A stretch of 64,000 bases of DNA from Noviherbaspirillum pedocola (GCF_016632335.1 NZ_JAEPBG010000007.1:62001-126000), one strand, 5' to 3'; shown: positions 48,113-57,550, counted from the first letter of the stretch. Numbers and translations are program-made. The notes: a model not told the origin generated them from the sequence alone.

Positions 48113-49657
48113 ATGACCACCATCATCAAGCAAGACGACCTGATCGAGTCCGTTGCGGCGGCACTCCAGTACATCAGCTATTACCATCCGGTCGATTACA
48201 TCCAGCACCTGGCGCGCGCCTATGAATCCGAGCAGAGTCCGGCAGCCAAGGATGCGATTGCGCAGATCCTGACCAATTCGAAGATGTGCGCCGAAGGCAA
48301 GCGTCCACTGTGCCAGGATACCGGCATCGTGAACGTCTTTCTCAAGATCGGCATGGACGTTCGCTTCGAGGGCTTTGCCGGCTCGATCGCCGACGCTGTC
48401 AATGAAGGTGTGCGCCGCGGGTATAACAACCCGGACAACATGCTGCGCGCGTCCATCGTGGCCGACCCCCAGTTCGAACGCAAGAACACCAAGGACAACA
48501 CCCCGGCCGTCATCCACATGGAAGTGGTGCCCGGCAATAAGGTCGACGTGCAGGTCGCGGCCAAGGGCGGCGGCTCGGAGAACAAGACCAAGTTCGTGAT
48601 GCTGAACCCGTCCGATTCGCTGGTGGACTGGGTGCTGAAGACCGTGCCGACGATGGGCGCCGGCTGGTGTCCTCCTGGCATGCTCGGCATCGGCATCGGC
48701 GGCAGTGCCGAGAAGGCCATGCTGATGGCGAAGGAATCGCTGATGGAAGACATCGATATGTATGAACTTCTGAAGCGTGGGCCTCAAAACAAGACCGAGG
48801 AACTGCGTATTGAGCTGTTTCAAAAGGTCAATGCGCTGGGCATCGGTGCGCAGGGCCTGGGCGGCCTGACAACGGTGCTGGACGTGAAGATCCGCATGTA
48901 TCCGACACACGCGGCGTCCAAGCCGGTCGCGATGATCCCGAACTGTGCCGCAACCCGCCATGCGCACTTCGTGCTCGACGGCTCGGGTCCGGCTTACATC
49001 GAACCGCCTGCGCTGTCCGAATGGCCGGAAGTACGCTGGACCCCGGACACCGAGAAGTCCAAGCGCGTGGACCTCAACACCTTGACGAAGGAAGAAGTCG
49101 CTTCGTGGAAACCGGGCCAGACCCTGCTGTTGAACGGCAAGATGCTCACCGGCCGCGACGCCGCGCACAAGCGCATTCAGGACATGCTGGCTCGTGGCGA
49201 GAAGCTTCCGGTAGATTTCACCAACCGCGTGATCTACTACGTCGGCCCCGTCGATCCGGTGCGCGATGAAGTCGTTGGCCCGGCGGGCCCGACCACCGCG
49301 ACGCGCATGGACAAGTTCACCGACATGATGCTTGAGCAGACTGGCCTGATTTCGATGGTAGGCAAAGCCGAGCGCGGCCCCGCGGCAATTGAGTCGATCA
49401 AGAAACACAAGTCGGCTTATCTGATGGCTGTTGGCGGTGCGGCTTACCTGGTGTCCAAGGCAATCCGGGATGCCAAGGTCGTCGGCTTCGAGGATCTCGG
49501 CATGGAAGCCATCTATGAATTTGATGTGCGCGACATGCCGGTCACGGTGGCGGTTGATTCCAACGGCGTGTCGGTGCATAACACCGGCCCGCAGGAATGG
49601 CAGAAGCGCATCGCTTCGGATACCAGCCTGTCCCGCATCCCGGTGACCGTCGCTTAA
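48113..49657 (+). CDS. fumA: Fumarate hydratase class I
   Basis: Iron-sulfur enzyme of the citric acid cycle that interconverts fumarate and malate, 514 residues, with N- and C-terminal class I domains joined in one chain. Seen are the cluster Cys in LCQDTGIV, GWCPPG and IPNCAATRH, and GPTTATRMDKFTDMMLEQTG in the C-terminal part. It is divergent from acs; both belong to central carbon flow. Confidence 0.96.
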   Translation: MTTIIKQDDLIESVAAALQYISYYHPVDYIQHLARAYESEQSPAAKDAIAQILTNSKMCAEGKRPLCQDTGIVNVFLKIGMDVRFEGFAGSIADAVNEGVRRGYNNPDNMLRASIVADPQFERKNTKDNTPAVIHMEVVPGNKVDVQVAAKGGGSENKTKFVMLNPSDSLVDWVLKTVPTMGAGWCPPGMLGIGIGGSAEKAMLMAKESLMEDIDMYELLKRGPQNKTEELRIELFQKVNALGIGAQGLGGLTTVLDVKIRMYPTHAASKPVAMIPNCAATRHAHFVLDGSGPAYIEPPALSEWPEVRWTPDTEKSKRVDLNTLTKEEVASWKPGQTLLLNGKMLTGRDAAHKRIQDMLARGEKLPVDFTNRVIYYVGPVDPVRDEVVGPAGPTTATRMDKFTDMMLEQTGLISMVGKAERGPAAIESIKKHKSAYLMAVGGAAYLVSKAIRDAKVVGFEDLGMEAIYEFDVRDMPVTVAVDSNGVSVHNTGPQEWQKRIASDTSLSRIPVTVA

Positions 49658-49670
49658 GTTGCAGCGGGAA

Positions 49671-50510
49671 ATGACGCAAACCCTGCCCACCATGGCTTCT
49701 GCCCCGGTGGGCATTTTTGATTCGGGGTTGGGTGGACTGTCGGTGTTGAAGCATGTGCGGCAGCAGTTGCCGCATGAGCCGTTGATCTATGTAGCCGATT
49801 CCGCGCATGCGCCATACGGCGGCAAGTCTGAAGATGAAGTGCTGGCGCGCACACTCGCGATCGGCGATTTTCTTGTGGCGCAAGGCGTAAAAGCCATCGT
49901 TGTCGCCTGCAATACTGCGACGGCAGCCGCGATTGCCGCGCTGCGCCAGCGTTATCCGGAATTACCAGTGGTTGGCGTTGAACCCGGACTGAAGCCAGCC
50001 GCTCGAGCATCGCGAAGCCGCATTGTCGGCGTACTGGCTACCGAGCGCACCTTGGCGAGCGCGCGCTTTCGCGCCCTTGAAGCCGGCATCGCCGCCGACA
50101 CCGGCGTCCGCTTTCTCGCCCAGCCCTGCCCCGGTCTTGCAGACCAGGTAGAAAAAGGGGAACTGCGCTCAGCCGCCACGGCGGCGTTGGTGCAGCGCTA
50201 TGTGGCGCCGTTGATTGTTTCGGGCGCCGATGTGCTGGTGCTCGGTTGCACTCATTACCCGTTCCTCAGCGAGACCATACGTAATGCGGCGGGGGCGGCC
50301 GGAGCAGGCGAGCTTGCCATCATCGATACAGGTGATGCGGTAGCCCGTCAGCTATGCCGACGTCTTGATGAACACGTATCGACACAGAGTCTGGTCATTC
50401 AACCTGTGCTGGGCTTCACCACTGGAAGCGTAAGCAGTCTGCAATCGGCATTCAAAAAACTGCTTGATATGGAGATAGAGATTGGTCAGCTGAAGAAAGT
50501 AGCTGATTAA
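49671..50510 (+). CDS. murI: Glutamate racemase
   Basis: Makes D-glutamate for peptidoglycan, 279 residues. The two catalytic Cys are in VVACNTATA and GCTHYP, with IFDSGLGGLSVL at the N-terminus. The ATG at 49671 follows GCGGGAA; a TTG four codons upstream is the other choice. The gene follows fumarase after 13 bases, so they may be cotranscribed. Confidence 0.94.
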   Translation: MTQTLPTMASAPVGIFDSGLGGLSVLKHVRQQLPHEPLIYVADSAHAPYGGKSEDEVLARTLAIGDFLVAQGVKAIVVACNTATAAAIAALRQRYPELPVVGVEPGLKPAARASRSRIVGVLATERTLASARFRALEAGIAADTGVRFLAQPCPGLADQVEKGELRSAATAALVQRYVAPLIVSGADVLVLGCTHYPFLSETIRNAAGAAGAGELAIIDTGDAVARQLCRRLDEHVSTQSLVIQPVLGFTTGSVSSLQSAFKKLLDMEIEIGQLKKVAD

Positions 50511-50585
50511 GTTTGCAAGGTCGGGCCGTTATTTGTATAATCACGTGCTGTCTCGCAAGCAACAGGAGACAGCGAAGTATCAGTG

Positions 50586-50661
50586 GTGGCCGTAGCTCAG
50601 TTGGTAGAGTCCAGGATTGTGATTCCTGTCGTCGTGGGTTCGAGTCCCATCGGCCACCCCA
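50586..50661 (+). tRNA. tRNA-His (anticodon GTG)
   Basis: A 76-nucleotide cloverleaf with acceptor GTGGCCG/CGGCCAC, discriminator C73 and encoded CCA. The anticodon is GTG and the T arm GGTTCGAGT. The extra G-1 that marks histidine tRNA is at 50585. Confidence 0.97.
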
Positions 50662-50677
50662 AGAAATTCAAGCACTT

Positions 50678-50708
50678 AGCCCAGTTTTCGGACTGGGCTT
50701 TTTGCTTT
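50678..50708 (+). terminator. Rho-independent terminator of tRNA-His
   Basis: AGCCCAGT (50678-50685) and ACTGGGCT (50692-50699) form an 8-bp stem, followed by a T-rich run. Confidence 0.85.
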
Positions 50709-51067
50709 TAGAAACTCCGCCGGCTTCCGTGTAACCGCGGTGTAACCCAATTCCTTCTATCCTCTGGCCTAATCTGCGTTTCCTACCCCATCAGAGGTGC
50801 CTTATCCTTTCTGGATAAGGGCTTGCTAGAGAACTACATCCGGGTATTGCTGGCTGGGATTTACCTCTGTCAGAGGAAGCGCGGCAGTGGGGCGAAGCAG
50901 CAGTAAGCACGGTCGGTTGGCGACTACTCGGGAAACGAAAGATTGTCAAAATGCAATAACCATTTGATACGACGACAGCGTTCGATTGATCGTCGTAGAG
51001 CTGCGAAATCTCAATCTGTCCTCCCGAACCGCAACTTAATGCTGACTATGCGGGCAATATAGGCGCG
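50709..51067. other. Gene-free stretch after tRNA-His
   Basis: No intact gene seen. A small inverted repeat around CTTATCC/GGATAAG (50802-50820) is present. Together with the recombinase remnant that follows, this may be the scar of a lost element at tRNA-His. Confidence 0.4.
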
Positions 51068-51292
51068 ATGGAACGCTATCTGCTTGTCGAGCGCACACAA
51101 GCCGGCTTGCAGATCGGGAAGGCAGTAGGCAAAGAGCTTGACCGCCAGAAGAAAACCACGAATACGCAGCGCGCCGAAATCATCGCGAAGCACGAAGCCG
51201 GCGTCAGCATCAGCGAGCTGGTGCGACAGTTCGGCATTTCCCGCCTGAGCATCGCCCGGATCGCAAAACCAGAGGCGTACAAGCCTAGTTAG
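51068..51292 (+). pseudogene. Serine recombinase C-terminal remnant
   Basis: A 74-residue frame in which RTQAGLQIGKAVGKELDRQ and the helix-turn-helix GVSISELVRQFGISRLSIARI match the end of resolvase/invertase proteins. The catalytic N-terminal domain (about 120 residues with the active Ser) is absent. Just after the stop a second similar helix-turn-helix piece (WAEVLRQLGEGIPVAQLARQL) runs into the CACGA repeat. The piece is best read as a decayed site-specific recombinase. Confidence 0.6.
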
Positions 51293-51363
51293 CGAGCGTG
51301 GGCCGAAGTCCTGCGTCAACTTGGCGAAGGCATCCCGGTGGCGCAGCTTGCCCGCCAGCTCAA

Positions 51364-51393
51364 CACGACACGACACGACACGACACGACACGG
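51364..51393. repeat. Pentamer repeat CACGA
   Basis: Five perfect CACGA copies (51364-51388) and a sixth with one change. The unit is not a multiple of three, so gain or loss of copies would shift any frame that crosses it. Confidence 0.8.
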
Positions 51394-51673
51394 CAGACAA
51401 TCATGCGAGTACGAGCTTCGCAATCGAAAACCGCCGGAGCGTGATGCCAATTACTTCTCCATACCAGGTGCAACGCGAAGTGCACCTATTGCTGGCCTCG
51501 GCCGCGGCGGCATAGAACAGTGTGACGAGATATCGGAAATTTTGACCTAAACAAAGGCGGCTTCAGACCGTGACAAACCCGCTTCGGCAGGTTTTTATTG
51601 TCGGAAAAATTTACATTAAATCAATTATAAATGTTATAAAAAATACAAGTCATTGATTTATATAAACATTTCT

Positions 51674-51693
51674 TTTAGGTACGATCCTTGCTT
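51674..51693 (+). promoter_or_regulatory. Sigma-54 promoter of the PEP-CTERM gene
   Basis: GGTACG at 51678-51683 and TTGCT at 51688-51692 give the GG-N10-GC pattern of -24/-12 promoters. It is 30-45 bases before the start. PEP-CTERM genes are known to be under PrsR, a sigma-54 activator, so the match fits. Confidence 0.7.
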
Positions 51694-51722
51694 GTTATAT
51701 AGAAACTTCCAAAAGGGACATA

Positions 51723-52316
51723 ATGAAAAACTTTCTGAAAACTTCAGCCATTATTGCTGCCGCTTGCTTCGCTTCCGCAGCCCATGCTTCCATTGTTTTT
51801 TCTATTGAGCGCACTAGCGACACAACTGCCGTATTGACTGCAACTGGATCACTAGATGCCGGGATTTCCGCGCCGCTGAATGGCAATGAGCATTTTCTAA
51901 CGTTCCAAAATCCATATGGCAATGCACTTTCTACTTATCAAAATGACGGCGCGCTTCAGTCGTCGACACTGACCGCTGGTGGTCAAATAATCGATTTCTC
52001 TTATACGGTCGGCCCAGGCTACAACTTCAGTGGAGTTGGTACGCAAGGCCTATATATGGGCAACAGCAATTTCAACACACTATTTTCGAATGGACAGACT
52101 GTTACTGGCAGCGCTTATCTATCCTTGCCTGACGGTGACATTTTTGCTGATGTAGGCAGTAGTGGAAATGTCTATTGGGGAACCGGTCCCGCAGATGCGA
52201 TTGGGTCTTATCAGATCGTAGACCCTAATGCAGTACCTGAGCCGACAACTGTTGCCCTGCTTGGCCTAGGCCTGATGGGCGTTGCGGTATCGCGCCGCAA
52301 GTCGGCAAAGAAGTAA
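51723..52316 (+). CDS. PEP-CTERM sorting domain protein
   Basis: Exported protein of 197 residues. The signal peptide is MKNFLKTSAIIAAACFASAAHA. The C-terminus has the sorting motif VPEPTTVALLGLGLMGVAV followed by the basic tail RRKSAKK, the signal read by exosortase for export to the outer layer and often seen in EPS-linked proteins. The middle is Gly/Asn/Thr-rich and not recognised. AAAGGGA lies before the start. No exosortase gene is in the window, so it must be elsewhere. Confidence 0.93.
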   Translation: MKNFLKTSAIIAAACFASAAHASIVFSIERTSDTTAVLTATGSLDAGISAPLNGNEHFLTFQNPYGNALSTYQNDGALQSSTLTAGGQIIDFSYTVGPGYNFSGVGTQGLYMGNSNFNTLFSNGQTVTGSAYLSLPDGDIFADVGSSGNVYWGTGPADAIGSYQIVDPNAVPEPTTVALLGLGLMGVAVSRRKSAKK

Positions 52317-52335
52317 GCGCACGCGCCGTTTGATG

Positions 52336-52360
52336 AAGCCCGCCAAGTGCGGGCTTTTTG
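52336..52360 (+). terminator. Terminator of the PEP-CTERM gene
   Basis: GCCCGC (52338-52343) and GCGGGC (52349-52354) form a hairpin followed by five T residues, 22 bases after the stop codon. Confidence 0.9.
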
Positions 52361-52581
52361 CGTCTATAGCGTTCAATTTTTCTGTCTTTTAGTACAGTAG
52401 AATGCGCCCGCGGTGCGCTAGTCGGGCGCTGAAGCCGCCGGGATCAAGTGCACACCGTAGATGTGTAGCGATGCATTCCGGCGAATACAGCCTAGGATTG
52501 GCTCCAGGCGCCGCGCCATCGCTGTCTTCCAACGCAGCATGCTGATTGCAAAGACAGAACGTGGAACGGTATAAGCATTGC

Positions 52582-53208
52582 ATGGAACCTACACTATTCG
52601 GCATCAGCAAAACGGAATGGGACCTCTACAATTCCTTTTCCAATTGGGTATCTGCATTTGCGACTACGGCGGCCGTTATTGTTTCGCTATACCTAGCAAG
52701 AAAGGCAGGAAGGCCGAGAGCTAAAAATTTGGTCGGACATCGGGTAGTCATTACTCCCGGCGATACGGGAAAGCCGCCTGAAATTATCGTCTTCAAGATC
52801 GTGAATACTGGAGACCGGCCAATCCGGATTACCAGCATTGGTTGGCGAGTCGGGCTCAGGAAAAAGCGCTATGCCGTGCAAATGTACGAGGCACACGGAA
52901 GCAGTCCGATGCCAATCGAATTGGAACACGGTCAAGAAGCGCAATGGGTCGTACCGCTTGACCAGCGAGAGCAAGGGTGGCTCGAATACTTCGCACAAGG
53001 CATGCTCCGCCCGAACCTGTGGTTGTCATCATGGACCCTAGGAGCACAATTCCTTACTTCCGTTGGTGAAATCCTTATGGCCAAACCCGAACCAGGCCTA
53101 CTCAATAAACACAACAGGTTCAGAAGATTAACTACGCTTATGAACAAACCCTTAAGCATCGCCACGCTTGAACTAGCCAGACCATTCAACATCAGAGCAT
53201 TATCGTGA
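52582..53208 (+). CDS. Unknown protein with one N-terminal membrane helix
   Basis: A 208-residue protein with one membrane helix (about 20-38), then a basic region and a beta-rich domain (residues 50-130) with GHRVVITPGDTG and VFKIVNTGDRPIRITSIGW, and a helical C-terminus. No family recognised. Earlier in-frame start at 52546 is possible. Codon use is less GC-rich than the core genes. Confidence 0.6.
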   Translation: MEPTLFGISKTEWDLYNSFSNWVSAFATTAAVIVSLYLARKAGRPRAKNLVGHRVVITPGDTGKPPEIIVFKIVNTGDRPIRITSIGWRVGLRKKRYAVQMYEAHGSSPMPIELEHGQEAQWVVPLDQREQGWLEYFAQGMLRPNLWLSSWTLGAQFLTSVGEILMAKPEPGLLNKHNRFRRLTTLMNKPLSIATLELARPFNIRALS

Positions 53209-53624
53209 CCAAAAAACGAAAAATTATCTCCGCCTATCTCTTTATCTCTCTGCTGTTCGCGATCTGAGTTCGGCACTTGCGCGCCGCAGGGCGACTTCAA
53301 CCAAAAAGGAGATCGCATTACACTTCCGTTACCGCGCATGGGCGGCAATACTCTATAGGTTTTCGACGGAACGAGTGTGACCGAAGACGGCAAATCCGTC
53401 GATCTAACGAACAGTGACGGCCCTACAAAATAGCGTTCCAAAAAAATTCCAAGCAAACTGCCTCGATAAAATTCAGTGAGAAGACCTTATTCTTGTCAGC
53501 GAATGTCGAGCAATTCATACCTGCGCAAAATAAAGAATCTGCAATTTATATTGTTGACACGCGCCAGTACTAGAACAGTGCGTTTTAGACTGATCAACAT
53601 CACCTATATCATTCATTTAGCGTT
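53209..53624. other. Gene-free stretch
   Basis: No intact frame is supported. The part 53280-53430 has short pieces that might be the remains of a coding sequence, with stops in all frames. Confidence 0.4.
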
Positions 53625-53999
53625 ATGACCGAAGAACAAACCAAGAAATGCCATGCGATAATTCACGCCCATGCTATTGCTGCAGCGGCCGGGAATGCTG
53701 TTCCCGTCCCAGGACTGGGTATTGCAACTGATATGGTTGCAATGACGACTATGACAATGACCCTATGTGGGGTTTTCGGTGGCAGCCTAACGGACGAAGC
53801 AGCAAAAGCACTCGCAATCGCAGCGATTAAAAACACGATGCTGAAGCAACCAATCAAAACCCTCACAAAAGAGCTATCGAAATTGATCCCAGGCCTTGGC
53901 CAAATCGTCGCCCCAGGTATTTCTATTGTCATGTTCGAGGCCGCAGGCTGGACAATTGCGAAAGACCTTGAAAGCAAATTTGCGCGGAACGATAAATAA
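53625..53999 (+). CDS. DUF697-like protein
   Basis: A 124-residue protein in which HAHAIAAAAGNAVPVPGLGI and the later LSKLIPGLGQIVAPGISI follow the pattern of the DUF697 hydrophobic region found at the end of some GTPases and as stand-alone proteins. Two hydrophobic, Gly-rich segments suggest membrane association. Function unknown; the ribosome binding site is weak. Confidence 0.7.
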   Translation: MTEEQTKKCHAIIHAHAIAAAAGNAVPVPGLGIATDMVAMTTMTMTLCGVFGGSLTDEAAKALAIAAIKNTMLKQPIKTLTKELSKLIPGLGQIVAPGISIVMFEAAGWTIAKDLESKFARNDK

Positions 54000-54478
54000 C
54001 GAAGCGTCCTGATCGTACTTCGCCGCCTCATACCATTATTTATCCGGCAATTCGTTTCGCCGCACATCTATCAGAGAGGCAAGCCGTCGGGGCTCGGTCA
54101 GGCTTTTCATTAGATCTTTTGCTGTTCACCGCGGCGGACCGCATATTCGCGATCACGAATATGCGGCTCAGTCACTGCTCGCGTCGACCTCGGTGTAGAT
54201 GAGCCAAGCGTTAGGTTTTTTCCAGCTTTCCTAACTGCCACAGCGGCTGCAGTTGCCTGCAGGTCGGCATCTTGTTGCCATGGATCGCATCCTTTGACGG
54301 TCAGCGCTATAAGGGTCGTTGCTTCAAATTGCACTTGGCCGGGTCGGTCAAGTCCGGAGTATGAAGTATGGCTTTATCGCACGCACTGGGAACACTATTC
54401 GACACGCGTCCCGCGAATAACAGAAGTTCTCCTGGTAACGTCCGCCCCTCTCCCAGCCTCAAATAGAACGCCGCGCAA

Positions 54479-54706
54479 CTATGTCGGATAGCGATCCCGC
54501 CGACGACGCTCCAAATTTGGTTGATAAGGTGCGGGCGGATGTTTGCGACGCTCCACTCTGGCCATGTACGCGGTTGACCACGCATTGACCCATTTGGCCA
54601 CCAGCGCCTTTCCCTCGGGAGAACTTGTATTGACCAACCGGTCTATCGCCCGACACATTCGTTGCACTGCATAAACTTTTCTATCCCGTCTGCCTGATCT
54701 ACCCAT
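54479..54706 (-). CDS. Small basic unknown protein
   Basis: A 75-residue frame rich in Arg and Lys (MGRSGRRDRKVYAVQRMCRA, and ALVAKWVNAWSTAYMARVERR). Composition is more protein-like than the surrounding frames. Longer in-frame starts exist at 54715, 54757 and 54838. No clear ribosome binding site. May be decayed. Confidence 0.35.
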   Translation of the reverse strand: MGRSGRRDRKVYAVQRMCRAIDRLVNTSSPEGKALVAKWVNAWSTAYMARVERRKHPPAPYQPNLERRRRDRYPT

Positions 54707-54960
54707 GCAATGCATTATGGAGAGGCCTAAGACACAGATGCGCCATATCGCTTCCATGAGACCGAAGCCATCAATATGGCGGTTGTGAGAAGCCTTTTGC
54801 GTTCCTGGGCTCTCGCAGTTGAGCCATGATCCCCGCAATTCTCCGTATTGCTACCATCCAAGCACGGCAGCGTTAATCATTGACGCGAAATATTTCATAC
54901 GAGCAATCTCTACCCGTCGAGGTACAACATACACTCGATGAGCTAAACAGTAGCCTGACG

Positions 54961-54994
54961 TAAAAAATCCCGCGGACCTTTCGGTACGCGGGAT
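54961..54994 (-). terminator. Terminator on the minus strand
   Basis: ATCCCGCG (54967-54974) and CGCGGGAT (54987-54994) pair with a 12-base loop. Read on the minus strand the stem is followed by six T residues. Confidence 0.75.
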
Positions 54995-55316
54995 AGAAGA
55001 CAGTTTTACCTACTTATGAAGTCGGCAATTCAAGAATAATTGATTCGCCTGACAAATCACTGACAGCACAGCAAATAGCTGTAATTGGATCCGTTTAGAA
55101 ACATTCTGGCTGGGCAGACGTGGTGAGATGCAGAACGCAGAGCTTATTGGTGGCAGACACTCCCTTGTGTAGGCATCTTTGACATTGCCATCGTTGGTCA
55201 GTCCCCTGACGTTTCGGCCGGTTCCAGCCTTATCCATTGCGCCATAGCGGGCTTGACGGCACGTCTGAAATCTACCTATGCCTACGAGCACGGTAGCGGA
55301 TGCATCCTTCAGAGGT

Positions 55317-55961
55317 TCATGCGTGCCGCGCCGGCATACCCTTGGCGACTACATTTTCCGGAATATGCGAAGTCACCACAGCGCCAGCACCAACAGCAGC
55401 CCAGGCGCCCACCGATAAACCTTCGAGCACGGTGGCATTCGCCCCAATCATGCAACCATCACCCAAGCTCGCATTGCCGCTGATACAAGCGCCGGGCATG
55501 ACGCTGACGAAGTCTGCAATCCTGCAATCATGGCCAACAATCGCACCATTTGAGATACAGGCATGCGCACCGATGGTTACGCTGGCGCTTATACAAGCGT
55601 TTGCCAGGATAACGGCGCCTGCACCGATCACCACATCTGAAGAAAGCCAGGCTCGTGGGTGAATCACCGTAAACGGCGCGAGCGCATGGTCATTAGCACG
55701 ATCTACCACCGACTTGCGTCCCTTGGGATACCCCACGCAAGCAATGTAATGGGTGGCATCGATGTGTCTTAGATCATCGATATTGCCGATCTGCCTGATA
55801 CCACGATGCCCGAATCGCTCAGGCGCAACGTCATCGTCCGCAAGAATGCCCGCCACCTCAATGAAGATGCCGGGACCGTTGCACGATTTTGCATTTAGCG
55901 CTTCAAGAGCCCCGAGCACATCACTCGCATGACCTCCGCCTCCTAACAAGACGATACGCAT
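55317..55961 (-). CDS. NeuD-type sugar O-acyltransferase
   Basis: Acetyl- or acyltransferase of 214 residues. N-terminal PglD/NeuD-like nucleotide-sugar domain (MRIVLLGGGGHASDVLGAL), then a left-handed beta-helix with hexapeptide repeats (for example VIGAGAVILANACI, ASVTIGAHACI) from about residue 110 to 205. GGGAG precedes the start. Such enzymes modify sialic acid-like or N-acetyl-amino sugars for surface glycans, but no other glycan gene is near. Confidence 0.9.
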   Translation of the reverse strand: MRIVLLGGGGHASDVLGALEALNAKSCNGPGIFIEVAGILADDDVAPERFGHRGIRQIGNIDDLRHIDATHYIACVGYPKGRKSVVDRANDHALAPFTVIHPRAWLSSDVVIGAGAVILANACISASVTIGAHACISNGAIVGHDCRIADFVSVMPGACISGNASLGDGCMIGANATVLEGLSVGAWAAVGAGAVVTSHIPENVVAKGMPARHA

Positions 55962-56562
55962 AGCCACTCCCAAGCGAACGCATACTGCAAATCGATATCT
56001 TGAAGCCACGGTCTGCAGTTTGTTCCACCACTGCAAGTGGGGCATTTTAACCGGCAACATCATGTCATTAAGTAAAACCATGTAAAACGAGCCACATTGA
56101 CGTACTGTACCGATTCCTTCCGCCTAAGCAGCTGGCGAAATGTCTGTGACAGTTGAGCAAAACCCTTCGCCGTTGGCTATGAATGGAATGCAAGTGCGTT
56201 TGCCACCGATAGACCGAAACAGGAAGTGTCCATACCGTGCCGGGGGACAAGCGGGTCCCACGTGGTGGCTCGACATCTCGATGGCCCGACCACCACTCGC
56301 TAGATCCACCATCGTTGTGAAGTTTCTGTGATCGATTGGCGCCATTGCCTTTCGACTTTTTCGTTCTTCTTGCACTGAACGATTGATGCTGAAATGAGCG
56401 AATCCGCGAAAAAAATTTTCCGGTAGACAACATACGTTGTTTCCCCGGAAAAATAGTTCGTCAAAAGAACATTTCTATTGCATGTTTCCAATAATGAAAT
56501 ACCATAGCTGCGTGGCAATTCGAAGTCATCCCGACTTCGGCATTCAAGTGGAAACGTGCACG
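55962..56562. other. Region upstream of the FeeM-like gene
   Basis: About 600 bases without a trusted gene. Short open frames on both strands (56124-56375 and 56140-56331) have poor composition and oppose each other. The FeeM-like frame is open back to 56437, so part of this stretch could be coding if an earlier start is used. Confidence 0.4.
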
Positions 56563-57327
56563 ATGTCCATTTCTTCCCTTTCTTTCGATATCCAGCCGCT
56601 AGAATCCCAAACGCCAGGCCGGGATAACTTTTCCATAAAGAAAGAGTCACTTCCCTTCACGATTCGTGTCGTCAGTAATGCGGCGGATCTGGAAAAGGCC
56701 GTCCGTATCCGCCATGCGGCATACATGCGTCATGTGCCCAATTTTGCTCGTGACTTGCGCAGCGCGGAGTCCAGCGATTCCGACCCCGGTGTCATTGTGC
56801 TGCTTGCCGAATCCAAGCTGGATGCAAGCCCGGTAGGAACGATGCGTATACAGACCAATGAATTTTCTCCGCTGGCGCTGGAAGAGACGATCGCGCTGCC
56901 GGACGAAATGCAGGGCAAGCGCCTGGCCGAAGCCTCACGGTTGGGAGTAACCCACGAACGCGTTGGCCGCATGGTCACCATGGCATTGTTCAAGGCTTAT
57001 TTCCTGTATTGCCAGCGTCAACGCATCGACTCGATGGTAATTACCGCCCGCTTTCCGGTGGATCGACACTACGACCGACTGCTGTTCCAGGATATTTTCC
57101 CGAATCTTGGATATGTGCCTATCAAGCATGTCGGCAACATGCCGCATCGAATCATGTCACTCCAGGTTGGAGCGGCGCACGATCTCTGGCTTGAGGCGAA
57201 GCATCCGCTGTTCGACTTCATGATTAATACCTACCACAAGGACATTAATGTCGGCAGCACGACGGTATATCAGCCTCAGGTGCAGCCGCGGCCCCAAACT
57301 GCCGCGCCAGCGGCAATGACGGCTTGA
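56563..57327 (+). CDS. FeeM-like N-acyl amino acid synthase
   Basis: A 254-residue GNAT-fold protein of the FeeM type, which joins a fatty acyl group from acyl carrier protein to an amino acid, giving signal-like lipids. Marks are RIRHAAYMRHV, GTMRIQTNE, and LAEASRLGV, which recalls the E-x-S-R core of autoinducer synthases. The region MPHRIMSLQVG ends the fold. Start 56563 is set by the domain; the frame is open to 56437. The large GGDEF/EAL gene follows on the same strand, a pairing that may link lipid signal and c-di-GMP. Confidence 0.8.
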   Translation: MSISSLSFDIQPLESQTPGRDNFSIKKESLPFTIRVVSNAADLEKAVRIRHAAYMRHVPNFARDLRSAESSDSDPGVIVLLAESKLDASPVGTMRIQTNEFSPLALEETIALPDEMQGKRLAEASRLGVTHERVGRMVTMALFKAYFLYCQRQRIDSMVITARFPVDRHYDRLLFQDIFPNLGYVPIKHVGNMPHRIMSLQVGAAHDLWLEAKHPLFDFMINTYHKDINVGSTTVYQPQVQPRPQTAAPAAMTA

Positions 57328-57363
57328 AAAAGAGCAACATTTGCATTGTTTGGCGCTTTAAGT

Positions 57364-57397
57364 TACCCTGTGGCAATAAATAAGCGTTAACAGGGTA
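57364..57397 (+). promoter_or_regulatory. Inverted repeat before the GGDEF/EAL gene
   Basis: TACCCTGT (57364-57371) and ACAGGGTA (57390-57397) are perfect complements with an 18-base AT-rich gap, in the 223-base space before the next gene. It may be an operator or a weak hairpin. Confidence 0.4.
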
Positions 57398-57550
57398 TGT
57401 GGACTAGTGCAGCATGAGGAAACGAGAGTCGGCAAGCGAAGTTGCGCATGGAGCAGGATAAGCGCCGCTGCCTCCATCGACACCTGCTTAGTTCTCAAGT
57501 CCCTGTTCATGATGGTCTTGCCCATTGCTGGCTGCACAGGGAAATAAGAG

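Larger units (their letters stand above)
54000..55316. other. 1.3 kb gene-poor region
   Basis: Only one weakly supported small gene (54479-54706) lies here. Other open frames such as 54110-54334 and 55010-55291 on the minus strand have no clear start signal or known domain. A terminator-like hairpin at 54961-54994 faces minus-strand transcription and lies 15 bases after the 55010 frame, or it may end the acetyltransferase transcript. Confidence 0.4.

Noticed and set aside
47861-49714. 617-residue open frame on the minus strand opposite fumarase
   Set aside because: It is the antisense shadow of the GC-rich fumarase gene, whose Fe-S and active-site motifs are all present on the + strand.
55010-55291. 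93-residue minus-strand frame just before a terminator
   Set aside because: No ribosome binding site, odd composition and no similarity that I know; the terminator alone does not make it a gene.
56124-56375. 83-residue minus-strand frame before the FeeM-like gene
   Set aside because: No start signal and opposed by another short frame (56140-56331); codon use is unlike the true genes.
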